A DNA stretch of 64,000 bases from Bacteroidales bacterium (GTDB taxonomy: Bacteria > Bacteroidota > Bacteroidia > Bacteroidales > GCA-2748055), in the NCBI GenBank assembly GCA_021738565.1, contig JAIPBT010000009.1, forward strand, positions 45,978 through 109,977. Direction: 5' to 3'. Below, piece after piece: positions 18,887-26,864 of this stretch. Position numbers and translations under genes: made by a program. The notes beneath the pieces are model-generated. The model was given only the letters and a program-made list of their open reading frames with translations, did no database searches and had not been told where the DNA came from. Positions within the stretch are counted from its first letter, which is position 1. Each line of letters begins with the position of its first letter.

Positions 18887-19237
18887 ATGAAACTGATAAT
18901 CGCCATCATTCGCGAATCACAGCTTGATGAAGTTCGTGAGGCACTTATAGCCGCAGAAATATCCCGGATCACCGTATCCAAGGTCTCCGGTCACGGTCAG
19001 CAGCAGCAGGAGGAATATTACAGGGGACAAAAGGTGATCCCCAACCTTATTCCCAAGATCAAGATTGAAATTGCACTTAATGATGAATTCGTTGACATCA
19101 CAGTGAACACCATCATAAAAGCCGCAAGAACCAAAAATGGTGTACAGGGTGAGATCGGGGATGGAAAGATCATTATTCTGCCACTGGAAGAGTGCATCAG
19201 GATTAGAACCGGGGAAAAAGGGGGAAGTGCTATATAG
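18887..19237 (+). CDS. Nitrogen regulatory protein P-II
   Basis: P-II proteins sense 2-oxoglutarate and ATP/ADP and block AmtB when nitrogen is plentiful. The 116 residues match the family along their whole length: MKLIIAIIRESQLDEVREALI at the start, a T-loop with Tyr in EEYYRGQKV at the place of the uridylylated Tyr51 of E. coli, and GDGKIIILPLEECIRIRTGEKG at the C-terminus. The T-loop is Gln-rich (HGQQQQEE), which is unusual for the GRQKG-type sequence. Linkage to amtB indicates a GlnK-type role. Confidence 0.93.
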   Translation: MKLIIAIIRESQLDEVREALIAAEISRITVSKVSGHGQQQQEEYYRGQKVIPNLIPKIKIEIALNDEFVDITVNTIIKAARTKNGVQGEIGDGKIIILPLEECIRIRTGEKGGSAI

Positions 19238-19501
19238 TGGCTGTAAGAAAACTCCATTTTCTGCGGTTTGAACATGTACCGCAGAGGTTATATTCGTAAA
19301 ACTCATTCGAGTCGCTGCGCTTATGCGCGTCTCTGTTATCTCTGCGGTTTCAAACGTCAATTTTCTGAAACTTCAACCAAGCCTACAAAACAGAAATATC
19401 AAAGGAGAATATTGGGGGAAGTCCAAAAAATTCCGTTCTTGCTATTCTGGGGTCAATCAACTATTTTTATTCCCATGCTTTCAACCAACTAAATCTTTAT
19501 C

Positions 19502-20506
19502 ATGGTAATAATTCAATCTTATCCTGTTGCCGTGGTCCTCTGTATCATAACCATGTTGTGCTGGGGATCGTGGGCAAACACCCAGAAACTTGCCTCGAAA
19601 AAATGGGCTTTCCAGCTCTTTTACTGGGACTATGCACTGGGCGTACTTCTGCTTGCGCTCCTTCTTGCTTTCACAATGGGAAGCACAGGTGACGGAGGCC
19701 GCAGCTTTATCAACGACCTTGTACAGGCAGATGGCAGATCCCTTGGCTCTGCATTTCTCGGAGGAGTGGTATTTAATATTGCCAACCTGCTGATCGTTGT
19801 GGCAATTGATATTGCCGGTATGGCAGTGGCATTTCCAGTAGGGATCGGACTGGCCCTTGTGATCGGGGTCCTGGTCAATTACATTGCCAGACCCCAGGGA
19901 GACCCGGTTATCCTTTTTATTGGCGTAGGCCTTGTTGTACTTGCCATAATCGTCAATGCCTTTGCCTACAGAAGAAAAAGCGACGGAAAAAGTGCAGGGG
20001 TCACCAAAGGTCTTCTGATCGCCATCATGGGGGGTATCCTGATGAGCTTTTTCTATTTCCTTGTGGCCAACTCCATGACGGGCGATTTTTTTCATCCCGA
20101 AGCAGGCAAGATGACACCCTATACAGCCTCTGTAATTTTTGCACTCGGTCTGCTGATCTCTAATTTCCTCTGGAACACATTTTTCATGTACAGACCCGTG
20201 TCAGGAGAAAAGGCCACCTACAAGGATTATTTCAAAAAAGGGGACACAAAGCTTCACCTCATAGGAATACTTGGAGGGGTGGTCTGGAGCCTGGGCTTCA
20301 CGCTCAACATCATTGCATCGGGTCAGGCTGGTCCGGCAATATCATACGGACTGGGCCAGGGTGCTACCATGGTGGCCGCGCTCTGGGGAGTATTCATATG
20401 GAAAGAATTTAAAGGAGCGCCCAAAAATACAAACCTCATGCTTGCAGGAATGTTCCTGTTCTTTATTGCAGGACTGGGTTTGATAATCATCGCGCGAATG
20501 GCGTGA
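19502..20506 (+). CDS. GRP/ureide-permease-like sugar or nucleoside transporter
   Basis: The 334-residue protein is a membrane protein with about ten helices of the drug/metabolite transporter clan. Blocks LCWGSWANTQKLA, FNIANLLIVVAIDIAGMAVAFPVGIGLAL and WSLGFTLNIIASGQAGPAISYGLGQGATMVAALWG match the GRP sugar-transporter / ureide-permease-like group found in Bacteroidota. Relatives carry glucose, ribose, rhamnose or ureides. The ribokinase gene begins 39 bases downstream, so D-ribose or a nucleoside is the most reasonable substrate. The 264-base gap before it holds a CTGCGGT...ACCGCAG hairpin (about 19261-19284) and no gene. Confidence 0.82.
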   Translation: MVIIQSYPVAVVLCIITMLCWGSWANTQKLASKKWAFQLFYWDYALGVLLLALLLAFTMGSTGDGGRSFINDLVQADGRSLGSAFLGGVVFNIANLLIVVAIDIAGMAVAFPVGIGLALVIGVLVNYIARPQGDPVILFIGVGLVVLAIIVNAFAYRRKSDGKSAGVTKGLLIAIMGGILMSFFYFLVANSMTGDFFHPEAGKMTPYTASVIFALGLLISNFLWNTFFMYRPVSGEKATYKDYFKKGDTKLHLIGILGGVVWSLGFTLNIIASGQAGPAISYGLGQGATMVAALWGVFIWKEFKGAPKNTNLMLAGMFLFFIAGLGLIIIARMA

Positions 20507-20545
20507 GACGGTGGGACAGAAATTAATCAATAAAGCAACAATTTT

Positions 20546-21466
20546 ATGTCACAAATAACCGTAATAGGTTCCTCGAACATCGACCTGATCATGAAAATAA
20601 AGACGCTTCCGGTAAAAGGGGAAACCGTTAGCGGGGGTGAATTTATGCAGACATTTGGAGGCAAGGGGGCCAACCAGGCAGTGGGAGCTGCCCGAGCCGG
20701 CGGGAAGGTTACATTTATCAGTTGTGTGGGCGATGACCATTATGGGAAGCAGTGCATAGAAAACTTCAGAAAAGACGGCATAGACACCTCCCATATCTTT
20801 GTTGAAAAGAATATCGCCACAGGCACTGCGCTGATCATGATCGGAGAAGGCGGAGACAATATGATCACAGTTGCCTCAGGGGCCAACTTTAAAATGACGC
20901 CCCGGCATATCGACAGTGTCAGTGATGTTATCAGGAAAAGTGAATATGTCCTGCTGCAATACGAAATACCGCAACCTACACTCTATTACATCATAGAAAA
21001 ATGTAATGAATACGGTGTAAAGGTGCTGTTCAACCTGGCTCCTGCAGGGGAATTCGACAAAAAGCACATTTCTATGATCCATACCCTGATCGTAAATGAA
21101 GTGGAAGCCGAATTCCTTGCAGAACATCCTGTAAAAAACGAAGACGGCATCAAGACCGCTGCCGGTATCCTGCTGGAAATGGGACCTCAGAACGTGGTCA
21201 TTACACTGGGAGCCGGGGGATCCTATGTCGCTGCTGGGAATTACCGTGAAAAAATCCCTTCCTATACTGTTGATGCACTTGATACAACAGCTGCAGGGGA
21301 TGTATATTGCGGCAGCCTTGCAGTTGCAATGAACGAGGGGCAACTCCTTCACAAGGCAGTCGGATTTGCATCAGCAGCTTCGGCCATCTCTGTCACACGG
21401 ATGGGGGCACAACCATCAGCCCCGCATAGAAAGGAGATTGAAGAACTGATAAGGAAGGAGGACTAA
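20546..21466 (+). CDS. rbsK: Ribokinase
   Basis: This PfkB-family kinase (306 residues) phosphorylates D-ribose to ribose-5-phosphate. The N-terminal GSSNIDLIMKIKTLPVKGETV, the first PfkB signature GGKGANQAVGAARAGG (about residue 38) and the C-terminal signature DTTAAGDVYCGSLAVA with the catalytic Asp (about 251) are typical of RbsK. The gene lies 39 bases after a transporter gene. A fragment of the GACGGTGGGACAG tandem repeat sits between the two genes. Other PfkB substrates cannot be fully excluded. Confidence 0.9.
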   Translation: MSQITVIGSSNIDLIMKIKTLPVKGETVSGGEFMQTFGGKGANQAVGAARAGGKVTFISCVGDDHYGKQCIENFRKDGIDTSHIFVEKNIATGTALIMIGEGGDNMITVASGANFKMTPRHIDSVSDVIRKSEYVLLQYEIPQPTLYYIIEKCNEYGVKVLFNLAPAGEFDKKHISMIHTLIVNEVEAEFLAEHPVKNEDGIKTAAGILLEMGPQNVVITLGAGGSYVAAGNYREKIPSYTVDALDTTAAGDVYCGSLAVAMNEGQLLHKAVGFASAASAISVTRMGAQPSAPHRKEIEELIRKED

Positions 21467-21477
21467 AATAAAATCCG

Positions 21478-21735
21478 TTGAGAATCTTAAAACATGCGGT
21501 CCTGCTCCCACCATTCATTCCTGCAGGTTGCAACACCACTGAAAAGACACAACCCAATATCAATCTTTGCTTTACAGACGACAATGGATTTGAATACTGG
21601 GGATGCAACAACGGACCGGACCTTTCTCACAGTATCGATGATATAGCAGCAAGAGGGGGCAACCGCTGCCAATACATATATTTCAGCTTCTGTTTGTACA
21701 CCCGGCAGGTATTCATTGCATCCAGGAAACTCGCC
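21478..21735 (+). pseudogene. Frameshifted sulfatase lipoprotein remnant
   Basis: A reading frame from 21478 gives a lipoprotein-like start (LLPPFIPAGCNTTEK) followed by QPNINLCFTDDNGFEYWGC and GPDLSHSIDDIAARGG, which is the N-terminal metal-binding block of type I sulfatases (consensus xPNILxIxTDDQGYxxxGCYG). One base later, in the next frame (from about 21675), the sequence continues NTYISASVCTPGRYSLH, the sulfatase active-site motif Cys-x-Pro-x-Arg. A stop follows within six codons and the catalytic body is missing. This is a decayed sulfatase gene end, next to the AraC regulator that may once have controlled it. Confidence 0.65.
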
Positions 21736-21802
21736 GTAAAAGCAGTTGAATTGAACGATATGGGAAAATTCCACTGGTACAGCCAGGGGTGTTACTGGAT
21801 TC

Positions 21803-22693
21803 CTATCCGTCTCCCCTGACTTTCAGACGGAAAACACGCGGGGTCATCCCTATCTTTTCCCTGAAAAGCCGTATGAAATAATAACTGCTGCTGAATCCAG
21901 TTCTTGAAGCAATCTCTTTTACGGTTAGATCCGTATTGTACAAAAGCTCTTTTGCACTGCGCAAACGCAGGTGAATAATATACTGAACAGGAGAAAATCC
22001 CGTAAGCAGCCTGAAATGTTTCCTGAAATTAGAATATCCCATACCTGCCTCATCAGCGATATCCTTCGGCTCAAGCTGTTCCCTGTGTTTTTCCTCAATG
22101 TATTTTTTCGACTGGGAAATCTTTGACTGGACCTCCCGGTTATTGAACATCCTGGTCTGCCTGTACATTTTTATCAATCCCAGCAATTCCATAACCAGGC
22201 CGGCAGCTACCTGCTGAAATCCGGGTTCTGCCTGGTTACATTCAATCAATAACTGATCATAGATTGTGTTGATCCTTGAATGGATGCCTATTTTTACAAC
22301 CGGATTATCACAGCAGAATTCATCGGTTTCCATGATATGTTTGGCAATCCGCCCATTGAACCCAACCCATGACTCCCTCCACCCTGTTTTCTGAGAAGGC
22401 CGGTAACGGTGCCAGACACCAGGATGCAATATTATCACTGCACCCGGCTCAATGCTGATCCGTCCGGATATTTCAGACTCAAATTCACCCCACCCCTCGT
22501 TTATATAAAGCACCTGATATTCCTGGAGAACACGCCCCTTGCTATAACTAAATATGTAATCAGGAGGATGGGGACCAACGGGATACTCAGAATTTTCGGG
22601 TGTCTTCATCTTACCCACATCAAGAATGAATAGTCCCCAATCCTCATCACTCTTGCTGTATGGAACATACTTATTTGCAATTTCAGAATGCAT
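21803..22693 (-). CDS. AraC-family transcriptional regulator
   Basis: The 296-residue regulator has an N-terminal cupin-like ligand-binding part (VLYINEGWGEFESEISGRISIEPGAVIILHPGVWHRYRP) and a C-terminal pair of AraC helix-turn-helix motifs (MGYSNFRKHFRLLTGFSPVQYIIHLRLRSAKELL and LTVKEIASRTGFSSSYYFIRLFREKIGMTP). Such proteins activate sugar-catabolic genes. Its 3' end faces the sulfatase remnant and its 5' end faces a 350-base gap. The effector and target are unknown. Confidence 0.92.
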   Translation of the reverse strand: MHSEIANKYVPYSKSDEDWGLFILDVGKMKTPENSEYPVGPHPPDYIFSYSKGRVLQEYQVLYINEGWGEFESEISGRISIEPGAVIILHPGVWHRYRPSQKTGWRESWVGFNGRIAKHIMETDEFCCDNPVVKIGIHSRINTIYDQLLIECNQAEPGFQQVAAGLVMELLGLIKMYRQTRMFNNREVQSKISQSKKYIEEKHREQLEPKDIADEAGMGYSNFRKHFRLLTGFSPVQYIIHLRLRSAKELLYNTDLTVKEIASRTGFSSSYYFIRLFREKIGMTPRVFRLKVRGDG

Positions 22694-22962
22694 AAGTTTA
22701 AAATTTCATAGTTGCTTGATAAAGAATGCCCAATGGTTCACAAACAAAGATGGCTGCCGGGCTTTCTCCCCGATCTGAAATCAGTGGTCGGTTCATATTA
22801 CAAATATATCATTTTGTACTATTTATTGATCATTTTATATATTGAATCATAATATATGTTTCATGTATATTTGTTCAACTAATAAATAGTAGTCTTTAGG
22901 TTAAGTTTGAATCTGCAGGTCAAAAAGTACAACAACTGCTAACTAACCAAAACTTTCCAAAG
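22694..22962 (+). other. A/T-rich intergenic stretch with possible small RNA
   Basis: No protein-coding gene is seen between the AraC gene (minus strand) and the next plus-strand gene at 23044. A TAAGTTTG box (22902-22909) matches the Bacteroidota -7 element on the plus strand and is followed about 55 bases later by a strong terminator (22963-22995). This would give a transcript of roughly 80 bases with no open frame. There is no TTTG at the proper -33 distance; the nearest is 28 bases upstream. Confidence 0.3.
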
Positions 22963-22995
22963 CTCCTGTACCATCAAGTGCAGGAGTTTTTTTTT
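22963..22995 (+). terminator. Rho-independent terminator without an upstream plus-strand gene
   Basis: CTCCTGTAC, a 6-base loop and GTGCAGGAG form a 9-base stem (one G-U pair), followed by nine T residues. No plus-strand gene precedes it; the gene upstream is on the other strand. It ends either a small RNA or long readthrough from the ribokinase transcript. Confidence 0.75.
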
Positions 22996-23043
22996 ACCAG
23001 CTTCACCGTTTTTATGTATTTTTATTCGAAATAACCCATCTAT

Positions 23044-23745
23044 ATGGATTCACCGGCTACATTTAGATTTTCTTTTGAGGAACTTGACATCACCTTTGAA
23101 ATAATACGGGATATGATGGGAAGCACAGGCACCGAAGCTGAGCCTGATCCAATGACTGAATCCATCCATGAAGCAATGAAAATGGCACCTGAGCAATGTA
23201 ATATTCGCGGAGGATACATCATCGAAAACGACATAAGACTTGATGCCGGGAGCAACCGGCTGTATTGTCATGACATGTGGTTTGATACCGGACAGGTAGT
23301 TACACGCCAGCTAAACGGATCCGAAAAAACAGCAGTGTTCCTTTGTACGGCCGGGGAGAAAATATCTGCATATGCCAACCGGTTAATGAGCCAGGGAGAA
23401 TTTATGAAAGGATACGCAATTGATGTACTCGCCAACAAAGTTGTAGATAAGTCAATTGACAAGATACAGGGGCAGCTCCAAAATGTCATGGCTGAAAGAG
23501 GACTAAAAATTACCAACCGGTACAGTCCTGGATATTGCGACTGGGATATTACAGAACAGAAAAAGCTATTCTCAATCTTTCCTGACCGGTTTTTGGAGAT
23601 GTCCCTGACAGATTCATACCTCATGGTACCGGTAAAATCAGTGAGCGGGATGATCGGCATTGGCAAAGATGTAAGGTGTTATAACAATACGTGTAATTTC
23701 TGCAACCTGACCAGCTGCCTTTATCGCAACAGGGGAAAAAACTAA
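23044..23745 (+). CDS. MetH-activation-domain-like protein (cobalamin methyltransferase reactivation)
   Basis: The 233-residue protein looks like a free-standing vitamin-B12-dependent methionine synthase activation domain. Typical blocks are AVFLCTAGEKISAYANRLM, RYSPGYCDWDITEQKKLFSIFP, SLTDSYLMVPVKSVSGMIGIG and the cysteine cluster CYNNTCNFCNLTSCLYR near the end. In MetH this domain binds S-adenosylmethionine for reductive methylation of cobalamin; stand-alone copies accompany corrinoid methyltransferases. The two uroporphyrinogen-decarboxylase-family genes 8 kb upstream may be partners, but no corrinoid protein is encoded in the window. Confidence 0.8.
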   Translation: MDSPATFRFSFEELDITFEIIRDMMGSTGTEAEPDPMTESIHEAMKMAPEQCNIRGGYIIENDIRLDAGSNRLYCHDMWFDTGQVVTRQLNGSEKTAVFLCTAGEKISAYANRLMSQGEFMKGYAIDVLANKVVDKSIDKIQGQLQNVMAERGLKITNRYSPGYCDWDITEQKKLFSIFPDRFLEMSLTDSYLMVPVKSVSGMIGIGKDVRCYNNTCNFCNLTSCLYRNRGKN

Positions 23746-23751
23746 ACAACC

Positions 23752-24129
23752 ATGAACATTATCGGAAATATCATATGGCTGATCTTTGGTGGTTTTGCCA
23801 CATCAATTGGTTATTTTACCGGGGGATTTTTGATGTTGTTTACCATAATCGGCATTCCTTTTGGAATTCAGCTCATGAAAATCGGACTTCTTTGCCTGTG
23901 GCCCTTCGGGAGCACCTTCGAAATAAACAATGAACTGCCGGGATGTCTTTCAACCATCCTGAATATCATATGGTTTTTTGTGGGAGGACTCTGGATCGCG
24001 TTGATCCATATTATTTTTGGTGCATTGCTCAGCCTTACCATCATCGGGCTTCCGTGGGGAATGCAACACTTCAAACTGGCAGGATTCGCGATCACCCCTT
24101 TTGGCAGGCGTGTCAGGATTGAAGATTAA
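23752..24129 (+). CDS. YccF-domain inner-membrane protein
   Basis: This 125-residue membrane protein contains two copies of the YccF (DUF307) repeat: NIIWLIFGGFATSIGYFTGGFLMLFTIIGIPFGIQLMKIGLLCLWPFG and NIIWFFVGGLWIALIHIIFGALLSLTIIGLPWGMQHFKLAGFAITPFG. It begins 6 bases after the preceding gene, so they may be one transcript. Its last 4 bases overlap the end of the convergent AbgT gene. Function is unknown. Confidence 0.9.
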   Translation: MNIIGNIIWLIFGGFATSIGYFTGGFLMLFTIIGIPFGIQLMKIGLLCLWPFGSTFEINNELPGCLSTILNIIWFFVGGLWIALIHIIFGALLSLTIIGLPWGMQHFKLAGFAITPFGRRVRIED

Positions 24130-25643
24130 TAGTACAATCCTGCATCGGGACCAAGTGGCAATCCTATCCATACCCACAACACAATGAGTATGGTCCAGGC
24201 GATCATAAATGCTATGGAATAAGGCAGCATGGTTGCGATCACCGTTCCAATGCCTGCTTTCTTATCGTATTTCTGGATAAAAGCAATGATCAGCGCGAAG
24301 AAACTCATCATGGGTGAAATGATGTTGGTCACACTGTCACCGATCCGGAACACCACCTGTGCCAGTTCCGGGGAATAGCCGAGGAACATGAATATCGGTA
24401 TAAAAATCGGCGCAAGCAGCGCCCATTTTGCCGAGGCGCTTCCCATGAACATGTTCAGGGTTGCTGCAAATATGATAAAAACGATCACAAGCGGTATCAA
24501 GCCTGTATTCATTGCTGCAAGAAAACCTGCCCCCTTGATGGCCATGATCAGTCCAAGGTTGCTCCACTTAAAGTAGGCGACGAACTGGGCAGCGAAAAAG
24601 ACAAGCACCATGTATGTAGCCAGCGTCTTCAAACTGTCCGCCATGCTGTTCATGATGTCGCCGTCGTTCCTGTATTTTTTTGTAACGATCCCGTATGTAA
24701 TACCCGCACCTGCAGAGAAGATCACCAGCCATGCAACAACACCCCTGATCACCGGTGAATTCAGGACCGTACCGTCGCTCCCGCGCAGAAAACCGTTCTC
24801 AGGTATCAATCCAACCAACACAAAAGCAGTGATCAGTATGGTTACGAGTCCGCTCCATTTGATCCCCTTCTTCTCAATAGGTGTCAGGGGCCCGAATCCT
24901 TCGTTCCCGTCATCCCCATTGTCGGAATAATCACCAAGCCGCGGTGCAACCACCTTCTCAGTCACCAGTGTTCCCACTGCTGCGATCACAAAGGTTGAAA
25001 CCACCATGAAATAATAATTTGCTGTAGGATTTACCTCATATAACGGATCTACGATCTGCGCAGCCTCTGTGCTCAGTCCAGCCAGCAAAGGATCAACTGT
25101 TCCCAGTAAGAGGTTGGCAGAAAAACCACCTGAAACACCGGCAAAGGCAGCTGCCATTCCCGTTATCGGGTGCCTTCCCACTGCCTTGAAGATGATCCCT
25201 GCAAGTGGAATCAACAATACGTACCCTACATCTGAGGCAACATTGGACAAAATCCCTGCAAAGACCAGGACAAATGTAAGCAGTCGTTTTGGAGCAGAAA
25301 GAACAAGCATCCGGATCAATGCCCCGATCAATCCGCTTCCCTCAGCTATGCCAATCCCCAGCATCGCAACAAGAACGATCCCGAGCGGGGCAAAACCGGT
25401 AAAGTTCTCCACCAGCTCGAGCAGGATCCTGTGAAATCCCTCCTTCGACAGCAGGTTGACCACCCTGACCTCTTCCCCGGTGCCGGGATGTATGCCCGAC
25501 CAGCTGAAAAGATGTGCAACAAATGAGAAGATCAGAACCGAAACTGCAAATAACAAAAAAAGCGTTGCCGGGTGGGGCAGCGCATTTCCAACTTTTTCAG
25601 TCGCATTCAATAACCGGTCAACAAAGGATCGTTTTTTCGCCAT
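24126..25643 (-). CDS. AbgT-family transporter
   Basis: The 505-residue protein has about twelve membrane helices and matches the AbgT family, whose members import p-aminobenzoyl-glutamate or expel sulfonamide-like antimetabolites (YdaH, MtrF). Family blocks include NALPHPATLFLLFAVSVLIFS near the N-terminus, MAAAFAGVSGGFSANLLLGTVDPLLAGLSTEAA, FIIFAATLNMFMGSASAKWALLAPIFIPIFM and YSPELAQVVFRIGDSVTNIISPMMSFFALII. It has its own promoter region of 105 bases and no obvious partner gene. Efflux versus uptake cannot be told from the sequence. Confidence 0.92.
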   Translation of the reverse strand: MAKKRSFVDRLLNATEKVGNALPHPATLFLLFAVSVLIFSFVAHLFSWSGIHPGTGEEVRVVNLLSKEGFHRILLELVENFTGFAPLGIVLVAMLGIGIAEGSGLIGALIRMLVLSAPKRLLTFVLVFAGILSNVASDVGYVLLIPLAGIIFKAVGRHPITGMAAAFAGVSGGFSANLLLGTVDPLLAGLSTEAAQIVDPLYEVNPTANYYFMVVSTFVIAAVGTLVTEKVVAPRLGDYSDNGDDGNEGFGPLTPIEKKGIKWSGLVTILITAFVLVGLIPENGFLRGSDGTVLNSPVIRGVVAWLVIFSAGAGITYGIVTKKYRNDGDIMNSMADSLKTLATYMVLVFFAAQFVAYFKWSNLGLIMAIKGAGFLAAMNTGLIPLVIVFIIFAATLNMFMGSASAKWALLAPIFIPIFMFLGYSPELAQVVFRIGDSVTNIISPMMSFFALIIAFIQKYDKKAGIGTVIATMLPYSIAFMIAWTILIVLWVWIGLPLGPDAGLYY

Positions 25644-25705
25644 ACAAATAAAATGCTAAAATAGGGAAACGACCAAAATTAATTATTGTTCGGTAATGGC
25701 AAAAA

Positions 25706-25738
25706 CTTAATTAAAAGAAGATAAATCTGACTTATCTT
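25706..25738 (-). terminator. Possible weak terminator after the Gfo/Idh gene
   Basis: On the minus strand AAGATAA, seven loop bases and TTATCTT form an A/T-rich stem followed by CTTTTAATT. It lies just after the stop of the Gfo/Idh/MocA gene and could end the acid-sugar transcript before AbgT. The stem is weak, so confidence is low. Confidence 0.35.
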
Positions 25739-25748
25739 TGCCCGGTGA

Positions 25749-26777
25749 TCAAAACTTTACAATCACAGGCTCTTCCTTTTTCGCTGAATTATATACCGCC
25801 TCCTGCACCGCCAGGCTCCTGAGGTAATCCTTCCCATTGGGTTCAAACTCTGAACCACTTAGCATGCAATCCATAAAATGCCGTTGAGTTGCATAAACAC
25901 AATCTCCTGCAAACTCTTCAGATTTGAAGTCATAGGGTTGCGCTATTTCTTTATCTCCCAATTGCTGAAGCGTAATGGATCCGTCAGGGTAAAGGCGAAT
26001 GGAACCCTCTGTACCTTCCACCAGGCTTTCCCCGAAAGTCGTTCTCGGGTTTTCATAATTGGGCTCATTGTACCTGTTGGCGTCCCAGAATGCCCGTACA
26101 CTGTTTTTCATTAAAAACCAGATCTGTGCAACATCCTCTCCCCTGATTACCGGATTTATCTTTCTTAGATCTGCAAATACCTTTTCCACCTCTCCAAAAA
26201 GGTACCTGAAAGTATCAATAAAATGGATGCCGTTCTCATATACAAGAAACCTGGGATACTCCCTGAAGTATGGCTGCCTTGGTATATATGCATCTGCGCT
26301 CCATCCGTCGCCCATCCTTGAACGGAAATAGATTGAATGCGGTTTGCCAATTGCATCTGCATCAAGCAATTGTCTTATCTTCCTGTACCATGGCTGGAAC
26401 CTCCAGTTCTCATGGACCATGAAACGAACCCCCTTTCCGGAAACATATTCCACGATCTGCTTTGCTTCTTCATAGGTGGGTGCAAGCGGCTTCTGGCAGA
26501 TAATGTGTATACCTCGGTCGGCAGCCTCCCTGCACATTTCCAGATGGGTTTCTGGTGGCGTTATGATATCCACAATACCGGGCTTTTCCTGATCGAGCAT
26601 GTCCCTGTAGTCCGTGTAGTGATTTTTTATACCACACTCCTTCATGATCGGGATGGCCTTCTCTTTGTGCCTGTTGCACATTGCAGCAACCTCAACTTCA
26701 GGTATCCGCGTCCAGGCACGGTACTGAAATCCTGCAAAATATCCTGAACCTATACCGGCAAGCTTGTATTTGTTCAT
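25749..26777 (-). CDS. Gfo/Idh/MocA oxidoreductase, resembling D-apiose dehydrogenase
   Basis: The 342-residue enzyme has the Rossmann start LAGIGSGYFAGFQYRAWTRIP, the catalytic-region EKP-type motif as ICQKPLAPTYEEAK (about residue 96) and the distal block FREYPRFLVYENGIHFIDTFRYLFGEVEKVF. In my recollection the run MVHENWRFQPWYRKIRQLLDADAIG and the QPYFR...ENGIHFIDTFR block are close to the ApsD D-apiose dehydrogenase group, which oxidises apiose to apionolactone. This is a memory-based match, not a search result. The gene lies 87 bases after the MFS transporter gene and ends the acid-sugar locus. Another aldose is equally possible. Confidence 0.8.
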   Translation of the reverse strand: MNKYKLAGIGSGYFAGFQYRAWTRIPEVEVAAMCNRHKEKAIPIMKECGIKNHYTDYRDMLDQEKPGIVDIITPPETHLEMCREAADRGIHIICQKPLAPTYEEAKQIVEYVSGKGVRFMVHENWRFQPWYRKIRQLLDADAIGKPHSIYFRSRMGDGWSADAYIPRQPYFREYPRFLVYENGIHFIDTFRYLFGEVEKVFADLRKINPVIRGEDVAQIWFLMKNSVRAFWDANRYNEPNYENPRTTFGESLVEGTEGSIRLYPDGSITLQQLGDKEIAQPYDFKSEEFAGDCVYATQRHFMDCMLSGSEFEPNGKDYLRSLAVQEAVYNSAKKEEPVIVKF

Positions 26778-26864
26778 ATGACTTAACTATTTTGAATATC
26801 AAAATAATGAACAGAAAAAGAAAAATGTTCAATCAGCAGATGCAGTCTATCCTGTTCATACTGT

